A stretch of DNA of 59,194 bases from Bacteroidales bacterium (GCA_012519425.1 JAAYQF010000116.1:1-59194), one strand, 5' to 3'; shown: positions 9,001 to 17,819, numbered from the stretch's first letter. Numbers and translations are program-made. Notes: a model not told the origin generated them from the letters alone.

Positions 9001-10174
9001 CGCTGTCGTAATATTTCAAAAGACAGGTCAGTTTTGAGATCTCTACTACTAACTTTTCAGTTGTGATGGTAATGCATTCATCTGATTCTTCAACTTCAAA
9101 GGAAGGAATATCCCAGGTTCTTTCAACTATAATGGAATCTTTCAGGGGCAATGGCGACTTATTGGCAAGTGTTACTTCAACAATGGCCGGAGAACAAATT
9201 TTGACTTGCATGGAACCGTTGGGCACAATCATTTCCACTCCATCTTCCGTAAGCCGGTACGATTCTTCCAGCAACTCATAATCAATGGTATATGTTTTAG
9301 TTGTGGTACCATCTATGGAAGTAACAACCAACTCAGAAGACAGGATACCTGAAGAGATGTCCACCTCGTCATCACCCGTAACGGTCTGCCCCTCCACCTG
9401 GAACAAAACTGTGGGTTTAACTTGTTTGGTACCTGCAGGCAAAGTAGCAGTATAGTGCGTAGTATCCGGATTGAAAGGTTTATTCAGTGAACCGCTACTC
9501 AAAGAGATACCCTTCAATTCAGCTACTTTCGATACTTCAAATAATTGAAAATGATCAAACTTGAAGAAACCTTCGTCCCTTTTAGGTGCTACGAGGGGAA
9601 ACACAAAGCCTTGGGTAGTATTTCTACCACTCACCTTAAATCCGATTTTTAAGGTACCATCCTCAACACGGGTAACAACAGACATGGGCTTAAAAGGTCC
9701 ATTTTCTGCCGATGACTCAGCGTGTCCGGCGAAAGTATAAGTTTCTCCCAAACCCTCCAAAACTGAAAGGTTATGTTCCGAATAACTTGGAGCTGATTCC
9801 ACACCGTACAACTGTGAGCTTAAATTAGCAAACAAACGCTGATTTGAAAGGCGATTTACGCTCACTGTTGCCAAGGCTCTGACCTGGTAATAACCGGATT
9901 CAAGTCCGGTAATAACTTGCGAACATTCGGCATCAGCAATGCCGTCGTTCCAAATGCCGCAGATATAATTTCCATCCTTGGTGAGATCACCATCGGTATT
10001 GGGACCTAACCAGGAGTATCCGCTCGCTCCGTGCCATGTCCAGCCGGATAAGTTACCGGTCTCGAAGCTTGGATTTGTTATTTTATGGCTCATGTCAACT
10101 TGAGCCATCAAGTTGCCCATCACCAATAGTCCGGGCAACACCAATTGCAAGATTGATTTATGTGTTTGTTTCAT
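6032..10174 (-). CDS. Large modular GH31 alpha-glycosidase with T9SS sorting domain
   Basis: 1380 residues. A signal peptide (MKQTHKSILQLVLPGLLVMG, ending near AQVDM) is followed by a beta-sandwich, probably carbohydrate-binding (about 27-215, NPSFETGNLSGW). Next comes a cadherin-like beta-sandwich (about 216-300), then the GH31 catalytic part (about 305-1050) with nucleophile D667 (AWWADNNEP) and acid/base region WSGDINSNW. A LamG-like beta-sandwich follows (about 1070-1290). The last 80 or so residues look like a T9SS type A sorting domain, with VNGRELHRL and AGVYIVSIKTGDYQLSSKIIL-type strands. It is therefore probably surface-exposed or released through the type IX system. The substrate is inferred to be alpha-xylosyl or alpha-glucosyl linkages in hemicellulose. 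The gene is divergent from the GH51 gene. Confidence 0.85.
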   Translation of the reverse strand: MKQTHKSILQLVLPGLLVMGNLMAQVDMSHKITNPSFETGNLSGWTWHGASGYSWLGPNTDGDLTKDGNYICGIWNDGIADAECSQVITGLESGYYQVRALATVSVNRLSNQRLFANLSSQLYGVESAPSYSEHNLSVLEGLGETYTFAGHAESSAENGPFKPMSVVTRVEDGTLKIGFKVSGRNTTQGFVFPLVAPKRDEGFFKFDHFQLFEVSKVAELKGISLSSGSLNKPFNPDTTHYTATLPAGTKQVKPTVLFQVEGQTVTGDDEVDISSGILSSELVVTSIDGTTTKTYTIDYELLEESYRLTEDGVEMIVPNGSMQVKICSPAIVEVTLANKSPLPLKDSIIVERTWDIPSFEVEESDECITITTEKLVVEISKLTCLLKYYDSAGNLLLAESEKNITPVTVLGFETNQCKAVFESPEDEALYGLGQHQQRIMNHKGHQVVLDQQNKEVALPFLLSTKGYGLLWDNYSQTVFSANIANNSRYQFNSESGSMVNYYFMYGPEPDDVINQYRIATGAAPMFPKWAYGLFQSKDKYGSAQELLTMVNNYRAKGFPLDCIVQDWDYWTPDPWGSHIMNPTRYPDPKALVDSLHALNVHTMISIWPVFHRNARNFSAFENIGALYPSGGSHHFYDPHNDEAKEIYWNQLKTQLFSNYGWDAWWADNNEPQGYPDAVERKNFMTAKGYGVTYYNTYPIEHTSGFYRGWRKDIPDKRAFVLSRSAFSGQQRYATAVWSGDINSNWYDFQTQLSAGLNFCLSGMPYWTTDIGGYFYIDWYPLENNELMVRWFQYGAFCPIFRIHGQGEKSLVSSSTLRRSTIANLAKIDNLRYRLMPYIYSLAGKVTHENYTMMRHLIMDYRNDTRVRNIDNQFMLGPALMVNPVTTPGATERFVYLPQGDWVNFWTGEYHTGGKNISAPAPLDIIPLFVKAGSIIPMGPFIQYASEAVDPLEIRVYKGADGEFVLYEDEGDTYNYEDGAYAKIPFQFNYDEGKLTIGQREGSFEGMLTERTFKIVLVDKSNGVGLDISTAFDTVVHYVGNEVIVDFDPERLIVEKEDSQTEINFVTESFDYPVGGLHNQGEAGNGWKGPWTVYEGTQSDATIVSGAGGEGTPAIGNKLLLNLSSSQGLRVARELSPGWTVADEDIWISFLIEIDNPGSIAATWQGISLFDGTRERLLIGKDWEKSVLGLSVVSTASGLSTVSAFNLPATLLVVKLQATANLSQVPAYMWINPDLSAEPDIAEAATSITIDLSNGFNRIVCHSGNTAGVSASFDELRIGRSYEMVTKPLTDVLPVKSDHDVKMVFDRASQTLKVNFNAFMSDEITFSIVDVNGRELHRLTKTLKAGVQHANINLAALNLSAGVYIVSIKTGDYQLSSKIIL

Positions 10175-10212
10175 GTTTGTGTTTTATTAGTAAAAATTTG
10201 TGACAGTAATGA

Positions 10213-10220
10213 CAAATATA
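10213..10220 (-). promoter_or_regulatory. Candidate -7 element for the modular GH31 gene
   Basis: CAAATATA on the plus strand reads TATATTTG on the minus strand, an exact TAnnTTTG match 39 bp upstream of the ATG at 10174. No good -33 TTG is seen at the expected distance, so the call is weak. Confidence 0.35.
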
Positions 10221-10392
10221 GCAAATAAACAGGATGTGGCAGCGTTTCTATCCAATTCCCATTAACATTTTCTGATCTGTATGTAATGCGTGTAAAAAAG
10301 ATTGTAGTAATTCATGGCTGAAAGCCCGGCAATTATGTTTTGCAAATTTAAATCAAAGTCCAAAGATAGCAAATTTCAAAGGGTTAGCACAG

Positions 10393-10423
10393 TTGTATTT
10401 CAACAACATTTAAATTATCTTTG
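10393..10423 (+). promoter_or_regulatory. Candidate promoter of the GH51 gene
   Basis: TTG at 10393-10395, a 20-bp spacer, then TATCTTTG at 10416-10423 (exact TAnnTTTG). The predicted transcript would start near 10430, leaving a leader of about 45 nt before the ATG at 10477. Confidence 0.55.
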
Positions 10424-10476
10424 CATTGCTTGAATTTTCAAGTAGAGCATTATTAACTTTTTTTTCTACACAGACC

Positions 10477-13332
10477 ATGAAAATCAATTTTTTAACTCCA
10501 TTTTTATTTTTTATTTGTTTCGGTTTCGCAAATGCTCAACATGCTAATATCTACATAGATAGCTCCCAAAAAGGAGCCGATGTCCCTAAAAGTTTATATG
10601 GAATTTTTTTCGAAGAAATCAGTCACTCCGGCGATGGCGGTTTATATGCCGAGCTGATCCAAAATCGCGGCTTTGAAGAACATGTGTTGCCATCAGGCAC
10701 TACCTACAGGGATGGCAGGGCATGGGCACCTTCGAAACCCGACTATTTTAGTGGTCAGATAAAAAACTTCAGTGTTTCCTGGGATATCGAAAGATTAAAA
10801 TATACGGCCTGGAGCCTGGTTCAGAGTAAAGCAGAAGCTTCAATGACTGTTGTAAACGAGTATGTTTTGCATGAGAACACACCTCATTCCATGAAAGTGG
10901 AGATCAGCAATGTACAAACAGGTGGTTATGCTGCCCTGCAAAACTCAGGATATTGGGGTGTACCACTGAGAAATGGCGAAGTCTACAAACTTAGATTTTA
11001 TTTGCGCTCCTCAGACTATGATGGAACAGTTCAAGCCAGAGTAATAGAAGGCAGTACGGTCATGCTGCAAAAAGAATTCAATGTTGACAAGACAGGTGAA
11101 TGGAAAGAATACACGGCTGAAATTACGGCAACGGGAACTACCAACACCGGCGTATTTCAATTGAATTTTTCAGCGCCCGGCACTGTTTGGGTTGACTATG
11201 TGTCGCTATTTCCCAAGGATACTTATAAAGGAAGGGAGAATGGATTACGCAAGGATGTTGCACAAATGCTTGCTGACCTGAAACCTGCATTTATGCGATG
11301 GCCCGGAGGGTGTATTGTTGAGGGCATCACCATAGAAAACAGGGTAAAGTGGAAAGAAACTTTGGGTGATCCCATGACACGCCGCGGAGAGTGGAACCGC
11401 TGGGGATACCGCTCCACCTATGGCTTTGGATATCATGAATTTTTACAGCTTTGCGAAGATATGGGAGCAGATGCCATGTATGTTGGAAATGTCGGAATTT
11501 CCTGTATGTTCAACAATGGCGATTATGTGGAAAAATCCGAATTGCCTGCTTTCATACAGGATATCCGGGATGCCATTGATTATGCCATAGGTGATGAAAA
11601 TACAGAATGGGGTGCAAGACGGATCGCCAACGGACATCCGGAGCCTTTTCCCCTGAAATATGTTGAACTGGGCAATGAACAATGGGGTCCTTTCTATCCT
11701 CCCATTCATGATATCTTTTATGGAGTCTTAAAGCAGGAATACCCGCAAATTACTTTTATCAGCACCTTGCAGGTAGATTTAGACGCCTACAGCATGAACG
11801 AAGCCGACATGATAGACCCTCATTATTATCAGACAGCGGAATGGTTTTATGACAACACGCATTATTGGGATATGGTCAAGCGGAAAGACTATAAAGTGTA
11901 TGTAGGAGAATACGCCTGTAACCAAAATGTTGGTGCCGGGCATATGGGAGCCGCATTAAGCGAAGCAGCTTATATGATTGGCATGGAACGCAATTCAGAC
12001 ATGGTGACCATGTCGTCTTATGCCCCCCTGATTGAAAACAACAACCTGCGAAGCTGGCCCACCAATATGATTTGGGTAAAGAATGAAGGTGTAGTTGGTC
12101 GTTCTTCCTATTATGTACAACAACTGTTTGCCAATCATCTGCCTGATTACAATCTGCAATCTACATTGGTCTTGAATGAAATGCAACCGGCCACTCAAGG
12201 TCGTGTTGGCTTAGGAACCTGGGAAACGCAGGCTGTTTACAAAAATTTCAGTATAAAAAAACATGATGGGTCCGAATACTTTTATCAGGGTGATTTTGTC
12301 AACCAACAATCTGATTGGGAGGTTTTTCAAGGCAATTGGAATTTTTCAGATAGTACTTACATTCAGCAAAGCATGGGCACACGCTGTATCAGCATGATGA
12401 ATGAATGGATGTATAACGATTGTGCCATTGAAGTGCAAGCCAAAAAAACGGGTGGAAATGAAGGATTCTTGTTGGTATTGGGTGTACCCGTCGACAACCT
12501 GGACTTACATTATCAGGTTAATTTGGGAGGTTGGGGCAACAGCCGGTCAGCCATCGAGATTGTAAAAAACGGTGTGGGCTCTGTCATCAGCGAGCCGGTT
12601 CCTTTTAAAATCGCAAACGATCAATGGTATGACATTAAGGTAGTGGTTAAAAATGGCAATCAAATAACCTGTTATGTGGATGGTGAATATATTATGGGTG
12701 CCGCAATGAACCCTACCGGTGAAATACAAGCAATAGCAGGCTATGATGAAGAGCAGGGAGAAGCCGTTATTAAAATAGTTAACGGCACCACGACAGCAAA
12801 AAGATTCAACATCAAATTAAACAATAAAAATATTGAACCAAACGGTAAAGTAATTTTCCTGGCGTCGCCAGTGTTGGAGATTGAAAATTCATTTTCTAAC
12901 CCCACATTAATTTCACCGAAAGAGCTCAAGTTCACAAACTTCTCTTCAAACTTCAACTACTGGATCAGACCGACTTCTGTAACTGTTTTCCGTATCAAAT
13001 GCGATAAGGAAGCAGATGGTGACATGGTGGTTCCCGCCTGGTATTCGGACAGTCCCATACCTGTCAATCCTTCAGGCATAAGTGAACTGGATCATTCATC
13101 TACAATCAACATCATCAATGTCGGCCCGAATGTATGGGAAGTTCAAGCCAACAACCAACAAATCAAAAACATATCGGTTTATGACATTAAAGGTGCACTG
13201 ATGATGGATCAGCATGTTGGTAAAAACCGACTTCCGTTGATCAATTTGAGTCAGGCAGAGAAGGGATGCTACATAGTTGAAATCCTCGGCAATGACGGAC
13301 AACATGTAAAGGAAAAGTTGATGGTGATGTGA
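10477..13332 (+). CDS. GH51 alpha-L-arabinofuranosidase with T9SS sorting domain
   Basis: 951 residues from the ATG at 10477, chosen because it begins a signal peptide (MKINFLTPFLFFICFGFANA) and lies just downstream of a good promoter. A carbohydrate-binding-like N-terminal module (about 85-250) is followed by the GH51 barrel. The acid/base is E401 (ELGNEQWG) and the nucleophile is E478 (YVGEYACN). A C-terminal beta-domain and LamG-like module follow. The final 75 or so residues resemble a T9SS type A sorting domain (ISVYDIKGALMMDQ, then CYIVEILGNDGQHVKEKLMVM). The enzyme would remove terminal alpha-L-arabinofuranose from arabinoxylan or arabinan outside the cell. It ends 20 bp from the convergent GH2 stop codon. 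Family and export call are firm; the exact linkage is not. Confidence 0.9.
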   Translation: MKINFLTPFLFFICFGFANAQHANIYIDSSQKGADVPKSLYGIFFEEISHSGDGGLYAELIQNRGFEEHVLPSGTTYRDGRAWAPSKPDYFSGQIKNFSVSWDIERLKYTAWSLVQSKAEASMTVVNEYVLHENTPHSMKVEISNVQTGGYAALQNSGYWGVPLRNGEVYKLRFYLRSSDYDGTVQARVIEGSTVMLQKEFNVDKTGEWKEYTAEITATGTTNTGVFQLNFSAPGTVWVDYVSLFPKDTYKGRENGLRKDVAQMLADLKPAFMRWPGGCIVEGITIENRVKWKETLGDPMTRRGEWNRWGYRSTYGFGYHEFLQLCEDMGADAMYVGNVGISCMFNNGDYVEKSELPAFIQDIRDAIDYAIGDENTEWGARRIANGHPEPFPLKYVELGNEQWGPFYPPIHDIFYGVLKQEYPQITFISTLQVDLDAYSMNEADMIDPHYYQTAEWFYDNTHYWDMVKRKDYKVYVGEYACNQNVGAGHMGAALSEAAYMIGMERNSDMVTMSSYAPLIENNNLRSWPTNMIWVKNEGVVGRSSYYVQQLFANHLPDYNLQSTLVLNEMQPATQGRVGLGTWETQAVYKNFSIKKHDGSEYFYQGDFVNQQSDWEVFQGNWNFSDSTYIQQSMGTRCISMMNEWMYNDCAIEVQAKKTGGNEGFLLVLGVPVDNLDLHYQVNLGGWGNSRSAIEIVKNGVGSVISEPVPFKIANDQWYDIKVVVKNGNQITCYVDGEYIMGAAMNPTGEIQAIAGYDEEQGEAVIKIVNGTTTAKRFNIKLNNKNIEPNGKVIFLASPVLEIENSFSNPTLISPKELKFTNFSSNFNYWIRPTSVTVFRIKCDKEADGDMVVPAWYSDSPIPVNPSGISELDHSSTINIINVGPNVWEVQANNQQIKNISVYDIKGALMMDQHVGKNRLPLINLSQAEKGCYIVEILGNDGQHVKEKLMVM

Positions 13333-13352
13333 TGTTTGCCGATATGATTTGA

Positions 13353-16127
13353 TTACTTCAAACTTGACACTACTTGTCCAAAGCTTACAATCGCATCAGG
13401 ATTGAACTTTTCACTATTCATGTATTCGAGCAGAGACACCAGTAATTGTCGGGCTGCCGGTCTTTCCTCTATGTTGGTTGACAGATCGCATGAAGCGAAC
13501 AGGACTTTCCCTTCGCCGACTTTCCCCTCATAAATCATGGCTAGTCTTCTGTTGTTCACAAAATTATCAACAACTTCAACCAATGGTGAACCTCCTTGTA
13601 CGCCGTCAAATATCACGGTGGTCGAATGCTTGATGATATCCCACCATTGCCAGTTGGTATGCATATCCGTTGGAAACTGAGCGAATGCTGCATGAGCAGG
13701 ATTACACAAAATGCCCATAGTGGCAGCTTGTTTCGGGAAATGTACCGGGCTCCAAAAGACCGGCACAAACCTGCCTTCAATTCCTTGGATCGATTTATAA
13801 TCAGGATTATACAAAACGGTTTCGCCCATTTCGAGCCAGTGCGAGGCTTCATCCAACTTCCTTGTGTATTTTACTTTTCCAAAATCAACAGCTAAATCAT
13901 CCGGATAAACCCAAAAGTTCCATTGATTTTGATAGGGCAGATTTTTCAAAGAAACCCTCACGGTCAATTTAGAAGCCTGCTGAACAAAATCTAAAGGCAC
14001 ACTGATTTCATGCAGGTCAGCATTATACCCCAATTTTAAATCTACCGTAAAACTTCCTGATTGAATGATTTGAGTGCCATTCATCAGTTGCCACTCTACA
14101 ACCTGTCCTTTCAGGTCTTGATCTGAAAAATTACTCATATCAACGGTTGCATCAAAATTTTCACGGGTTGTATATACTGCTTTCGGGAAGCGTATCAAGG
14201 GTACCACATCATTGCATGCATAACGAAATTCCTCCGGACTAATAATTCCTTTATTATCCCAGAAGACATCCAACAATCCCACAAGTGCGGTTCCTTGTCC
14301 GGGAAAATCATGCAGATCCAACAACTGGAAACCACTAATTCCATCAGTTTTGATAGCCCGTTCAATTTCTTCTTTGTATAAGATAGAAGCCAATTTCCCG
14401 GAGGCTTGCGTAAATAATTGGGCTTTTTCTATCATTCCTTTCTGTTCAAGGTCTGCTTTTACAGCCAGGAAGTTCAACGGCAAAAGTACTCCCGTATATT
14501 TAGGTATTTCATCCAAATTAGGGTACACGGCATATTGCCCGATTTCGTGGGTAATGATCGGAACCTGAGCACCTTCAATGGACTTCACATAGTCAGTATT
14601 GAAAGCAGGAGGCCAGTCATTAAATACACCTTGTCCCCTCACCCACCCTTTGTGAGTCCATTGGGTTACAAAAAAATCGTCTTCGGGCTCAGGCCATATT
14701 CCATGTCCGGGTTCAAAGGTAAAAGAGGTGGTTGTGTACAAATGTCTTTTATCTTTTGCTTTCAGGTACTTGACTAAATTCTCCAGGATCGACATATCCC
14801 CTTGCAACTCATTACCCATGCTCCACATGCAAAAGGATGGATGATTGCCGTATTCCCGTATGATCCTGTCTGCCTCAGCATACATAAAATCGACAGTTGA
14901 AGCACTTTCTCCCACATTCAGCGTCCACACCGGCAACTCAACTTGCAGATAAAAGCCCATTTGGTCGGCTGCCTGAAACGCTGCTTTTGGGGGACACCAG
15001 GAATGAAAACGTAAATGATTCAATCCCCATGCTTTAGCAGTTTTGAACACTTTCATCCAACCGGATTGAGTCATGGGTGGATAACCGGTAAGGGGGAAAA
15101 TGTTGCATTCCAAAGTACCTCTCAGGAAAAGGGGTCTCCCATTGATAGTCAGTTGAGATCCTTTACGCTCAAAAGCACGCATACCAAAATCCGCATTTTT
15201 TGAAGATGTTGTTTTCTCTGTAATTACAGCTACCTGCAGTTCATACAATTCGGGACTGTGTTCGCTCCAGCACTTTACATCTTCACCCATGAGATAATCA
15301 AGACTATGAACGGAAGAACCCACAGGAATTTCAATGCTGTCTTTTATTAAATGCAAACGTTTACCTGAACTTTTATGCCGGGCTTGTATTTCCAAATATC
15401 CTACAGCAGCTTCCTCAAATGTGTTTTCAATGCTCACATCAACATGAGCAATATTTTCCTCAAGATCAGGGTTGATGAAAACATCGGCAACAAAAACAGG
15501 ATCAAATGCCTGCAATTTTATATCTCCTATGATCCCATTCCAAATGATCTGGGTATGATTGGTATAAGCATGTGCCAAATCGTTGACGCTGGTATCAAAT
15601 TGTTTCCGGTTATCAACCTGAATGGTGATTCTTTGCTTCTTTCCGGGAATTAAATGAGCCGTCAAATCATAAATATGAGGAGCTATCAAACTATTTTGTA
15701 TTTGTTCAACCTTAACACCATCAACCCATACTTTGGTTTGCCATATCACCCGTTCTAAACTCAATCGTATTTGCTTATCAAGCCAGTCTTTAGGTACAAC
15801 AACTTCCCTGGAATACCAGGCAGCACCCAAATAACTGTTTTTTCTGGTCAGATAAAGCAATTGAGGTTTTTCCAGCCGTGGCTCCAAGGTGTTCGGAATA
15901 CCTAAGCCGGCATCATCCATTGTACCCGGTAGCTGAATGACTTGGTCAAAGTCCCGGTCATACCATCCAAACACTTCACCATCATCCAGGCTGTCTAACC
16001 TAACAGTCCATTCACCGGAAAGGTCCAAAGTATTTCTATCCTTCTGTTGGCAGGAAATGAACATAATTGAAACAATTAAAATTTGTACACAGGTACAAAG
16101 CTTTGAATTTAAATAGGTAATTATCAT
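13353..16127 (-). CDS. GH2 glycosidase, lipoprotein (beta-galactosidase/glucuronidase superfamily)
   Basis: 924 residues. The N-terminus has a hydrophobic stretch ending in a lipobox-like FISC (Cys26), so it is probably membrane-anchored. Sugar-binding and immunoglobulin-like GH2 domains (about 35-310) precede the TIM barrel. The acid/base is E440 in WSMGNELQGD and the nucleophile is probably E528 in THEIGQYAVYP. This HEIGQ sequence differs from classical LacZ and places it in a divergent GH2 branch found in Bacteroidota polysaccharide loci, so beta-galactosidase, beta-glucuronidase and other activities remain possible. An extra C-terminal beta-rich region (about 640-924) includes a segment resembling a glutamine-amidotransferase-like fold, unverified. 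It converges on GH51 with a 20-bp gap. Its upstream side is the repeat-bearing spacer shared with uxuA. Confidence 0.8.
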   Translation of the reverse strand: MIITYLNSKLCTCVQILIVSIMFISCQQKDRNTLDLSGEWTVRLDSLDDGEVFGWYDRDFDQVIQLPGTMDDAGLGIPNTLEPRLEKPQLLYLTRKNSYLGAAWYSREVVVPKDWLDKQIRLSLERVIWQTKVWVDGVKVEQIQNSLIAPHIYDLTAHLIPGKKQRITIQVDNRKQFDTSVNDLAHAYTNHTQIIWNGIIGDIKLQAFDPVFVADVFINPDLEENIAHVDVSIENTFEEAAVGYLEIQARHKSSGKRLHLIKDSIEIPVGSSVHSLDYLMGEDVKCWSEHSPELYELQVAVITEKTTSSKNADFGMRAFERKGSQLTINGRPLFLRGTLECNIFPLTGYPPMTQSGWMKVFKTAKAWGLNHLRFHSWCPPKAAFQAADQMGFYLQVELPVWTLNVGESASTVDFMYAEADRIIREYGNHPSFCMWSMGNELQGDMSILENLVKYLKAKDKRHLYTTTSFTFEPGHGIWPEPEDDFFVTQWTHKGWVRGQGVFNDWPPAFNTDYVKSIEGAQVPIITHEIGQYAVYPNLDEIPKYTGVLLPLNFLAVKADLEQKGMIEKAQLFTQASGKLASILYKEEIERAIKTDGISGFQLLDLHDFPGQGTALVGLLDVFWDNKGIISPEEFRYACNDVVPLIRFPKAVYTTRENFDATVDMSNFSDQDLKGQVVEWQLMNGTQIIQSGSFTVDLKLGYNADLHEISVPLDFVQQASKLTVRVSLKNLPYQNQWNFWVYPDDLAVDFGKVKYTRKLDEASHWLEMGETVLYNPDYKSIQGIEGRFVPVFWSPVHFPKQAATMGILCNPAHAAFAQFPTDMHTNWQWWDIIKHSTTVIFDGVQGGSPLVEVVDNFVNNRRLAMIYEGKVGEGKVLFASCDLSTNIEERPAARQLLVSLLEYMNSEKFNPDAIVSFGQVVSSLK

Positions 16128-16171
16128 GATATTAATGTGTTAAAAGTTTCCATTATTGTTTTTTATTTTGA

Positions 16172-16207
16172 CCGAAGCAAAAAAGTGATGACTGTGCCCG
16201 CTTCGCA
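16172..16207 (+). repeat. Partial copy of the dispersed repeat
   Basis: The segment running from GAAGCAAAAAAGTGATGACT to GCCCGCTTCGC is a degenerate duplicate of the middle of the adjacent full repeat (GAAGC, A-run, GTCAAGACTGTGCCCGCTTCGC). It lacks the long hairpin. It suggests a tandem insertion or slippage event at this site. Confidence 0.6.
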
Positions 16208-16212
16208 TTCCC

Positions 16213-16402
16213 CTTCATTTTTTTGTCTTGACACAAAAAAACGAAGCAAAAAAAAGTCAAGACTGTGCCCGCTTCGCTCGAAAAATTAGCGCTCAAACAG
16301 CTAAATCGTCCAAACTCGCAACTTCGTTGCTCAAACAAGGACGATTCTTAGCGCTGTTCTCACTTATTTTTCGGCTCATCGGTCAAGGTCGGTCGCGCCA
16401 TT
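16213..16402 (+). repeat. Hairpin-forming dispersed repeat, copy 2
   Basis: Near-identical direct copy of 3182-3373, differing at scattered positions and by a 2-bp shortening in the loop side (CAAACAAGGACG against CAGACAATGGACG). It keeps the GTCTTGAC/GTCAAGAC arms and the long AAATCGTCC/GGACGATT hairpin. With copy 1 it brackets the four genes between 3493 and 16127. Confidence 0.85.
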
Positions 16403-16540
16403 CAATCATTCAATCCCGGATCACGCACCCCGTAAATCCGGAACGCCTGGAAACCACAATGATACAAAAATAAGGTGAATTCATGAAAATAAAAATGTAA
16501 AAAACAAACCAAAGCATGTGTTATTTAATGATTCACTACT

Positions 16541-16559
16541 TTTCTTGAATTCCAAGAAA
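16541..16559. promoter_or_regulatory. 19-bp palindrome upstream of uxuA, candidate operator
   Basis: TTTCTTG at 16541-16547 and CAAGAAA at 16553-16559 are perfect 7-bp inverted arms around AATTC. The site ends 9 bp before the -33 element of the uxuA promoter. That position and the symmetry fit a dimeric regulator. No regulator gene is adjacent, so its identity is open. Confidence 0.45.
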
Positions 16560-16568
16560 CTGACAATA

Positions 16569-16599
16569 TTGATTTGTTATCAACAGTTTAGTATATTTG
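16569..16599 (+). promoter_or_regulatory. Candidate uxuA promoter
   Basis: TTG at 16569-16571, a 20-bp spacer and TATATTTG at 16592-16599 (exact TAnnTTTG). The ATG at 16638 gives a leader of about 32 nt. Confidence 0.5.
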
Positions 16600-16637
16600 G
16601 AACCTCTTTATTAGTCATATTAAATTGGCATTTTTTC

Positions 16638-17819
16638 ATGGAAAAAACCTGGAGATGGTTCGGTAAAAAAGACAAAATCACTTTGGACATGCTCCGCCAA
16701 ATTGGTGTTGAAGGTGTGGTCACGTCTTTATACAACATTCCTAATGGTGAAGTATGGAATTACGAAACCATACTTGAATTGAAGCAATACATTGAAAGCA
16801 ACGGTCTGAAATGGTCGGTGGTTGAAAGTTTGCCGGTTAGCGAAGCCATTAAATATGGAGGCGCCAACCGTGAGGCATCGATTGAAAATTATAAAATCAG
16901 CCTGGCCAATTTGGGTAAGGCAGGCATTAAAACAGTTTGTTACAATTTTATGCCTGTTATTGACTGGGTCAGAACAGATTTGGAATATCCCCTTGAAGAC
17001 GGCACTTATTCTCTTTACTACAATCATATACACTTTGCCTATTTCGATTGCATGATTTTGAAGCGAAAGAATGCAGAGCAAGATTATTCACCGGAGGTGA
17101 TAGCTAAAATCCGTGCCTTGGATCAGATCATTACTGAAGCAGAAAAATCACGCTTGATTGACACCATCATAGTGAAAACACAAGGATTTATCCATGGTAA
17201 TATCCGCGAAGGAGACCAAAATCCTGTAGAAATTTTTCGGCAACTTCTGAACTTATACGAAGGCACAGACAAAAATGCTTTAAGGGAAAACTTAAAACAT
17301 TTTTTGTCTGAGATCATGCCTGTGTGTGATATTTACGAAATCAACATGTGTTTGCATCCGGATGATCCTCCTGCAACTGTGTTTGGATTGCCACGCATCG
17401 TCGGCAATGATGAGGACATCACATGGATATTAAATGCCGTGGACAACCCACATAACGGATTAACATTTTGTGCCGGATCGTTGAGTGCAGGCTTGCAAAA
17501 CGACGTGGTACAATTGGCAAAAAAACACGTTTCCCGTACACATTTTGTTCATTTGAGAAGTACTGAAATTCTTCCAAATAGAGATTTTGTTGAAGCCGAT
17601 CACCTACGGGGTCGGGGAAACCTGATAGAACTGGTACGTATATTCGAAAAGGCAAATCCGAACTTACCCATGCGTGTCGATCACGGAAAAACGATTTTGG
17701 ACGACAAAGGGAAAGGACATAATCCCGGCTATCCGCTCTATGGCAGGATGTACGCCATGGCACAATTGGATGGCGTGATGGAAACTGTCAAAGATGAAAT
17801 CCGTCAGGGTCTGATTTGA
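16638..17819 (+). CDS. uxuA: D-mannonate dehydratase
   Basis: 393 residues from the ATG at 16638, matching the length of E. coli UxuA (394) and starting [16 protein letters not shown] as this family does; a longer in-frame extension upstream is not needed. UxuA dehydrates D-mannonate to 2-keto-3-deoxygluconate in glucuronate catabolism, in the cytoplasm. Visible family segments are [18 protein letters not shown] near the N-terminus, [23 protein letters not shown] and MRVDHGKTI followed by [11 protein letters not shown]. It logically follows the GH67 alpha-glucuronidase encoded on the other strand, which would supply glucuronate. The partner genes uxaC and uxuB are not in this window. The 3' end overlaps the convergent GH95 gene by 16 bp. 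Confidence 0.95.
   Translation: MEKTWRWFGKKDKITLDMLRQIGVEGVVTSLYNIPNGEVWNYETILELKQYIESNGLKWSVVESLPVSEAIKYGGANREASIENYKISLANLGKAGIKTVCYNFMPVIDWVRTDLEYPLEDGTYSLYYNHIHFAYFDCMILKRKNAEQDYSPEVIAKIRALDQIITEAEKSRLIDTIIVKTQGFIHGNIREGDQNPVEIFRQLLNLYEGTDKNALRENLKHFLSEIMPVCDIYEINMCLHPDDPPATVFGLPRIVGNDEDITWILNAVDNPHNGLTFCAGSLSAGLQNDVVQLAKKHVSRTHFVHLRSTEILPNRDFVEADHLRGRGNLIELVRIFEKANPNLPMRVDHGKTILDDKGKGHNPGYPLYGRMYAMAQLDGVMETVKDEIRQGLI

Larger units (their letters stand above)
10175..10476. other. Divergent intergenic region between GH31 and GH51 genes
   Basis: A 302-bp non-coding spacer that must drive both flanking genes. Candidate promoter elements are listed separately at 10213-10220 (minus) and 10393-10423 (plus). 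I see no gene and no strong palindrome in between. Confidence 0.6.
16128..16637. other. Divergent GH2-uxuA intergenic region
   Basis: 510 bp with no credible gene. It holds a partial repeat fragment (16172-16207), the second full hairpin repeat (16213-16402), a palindrome (16541-16559) and a uxuA promoter (16569-16599). Each is listed separately. Confidence 0.6.

Noticed and set aside
16518-16637. A 40-residue N-terminal extension of UxuA
   Set aside because: It contains the predicted palindrome and promoter, and UxuA proteins begin at the MEKTWRWFG segment.
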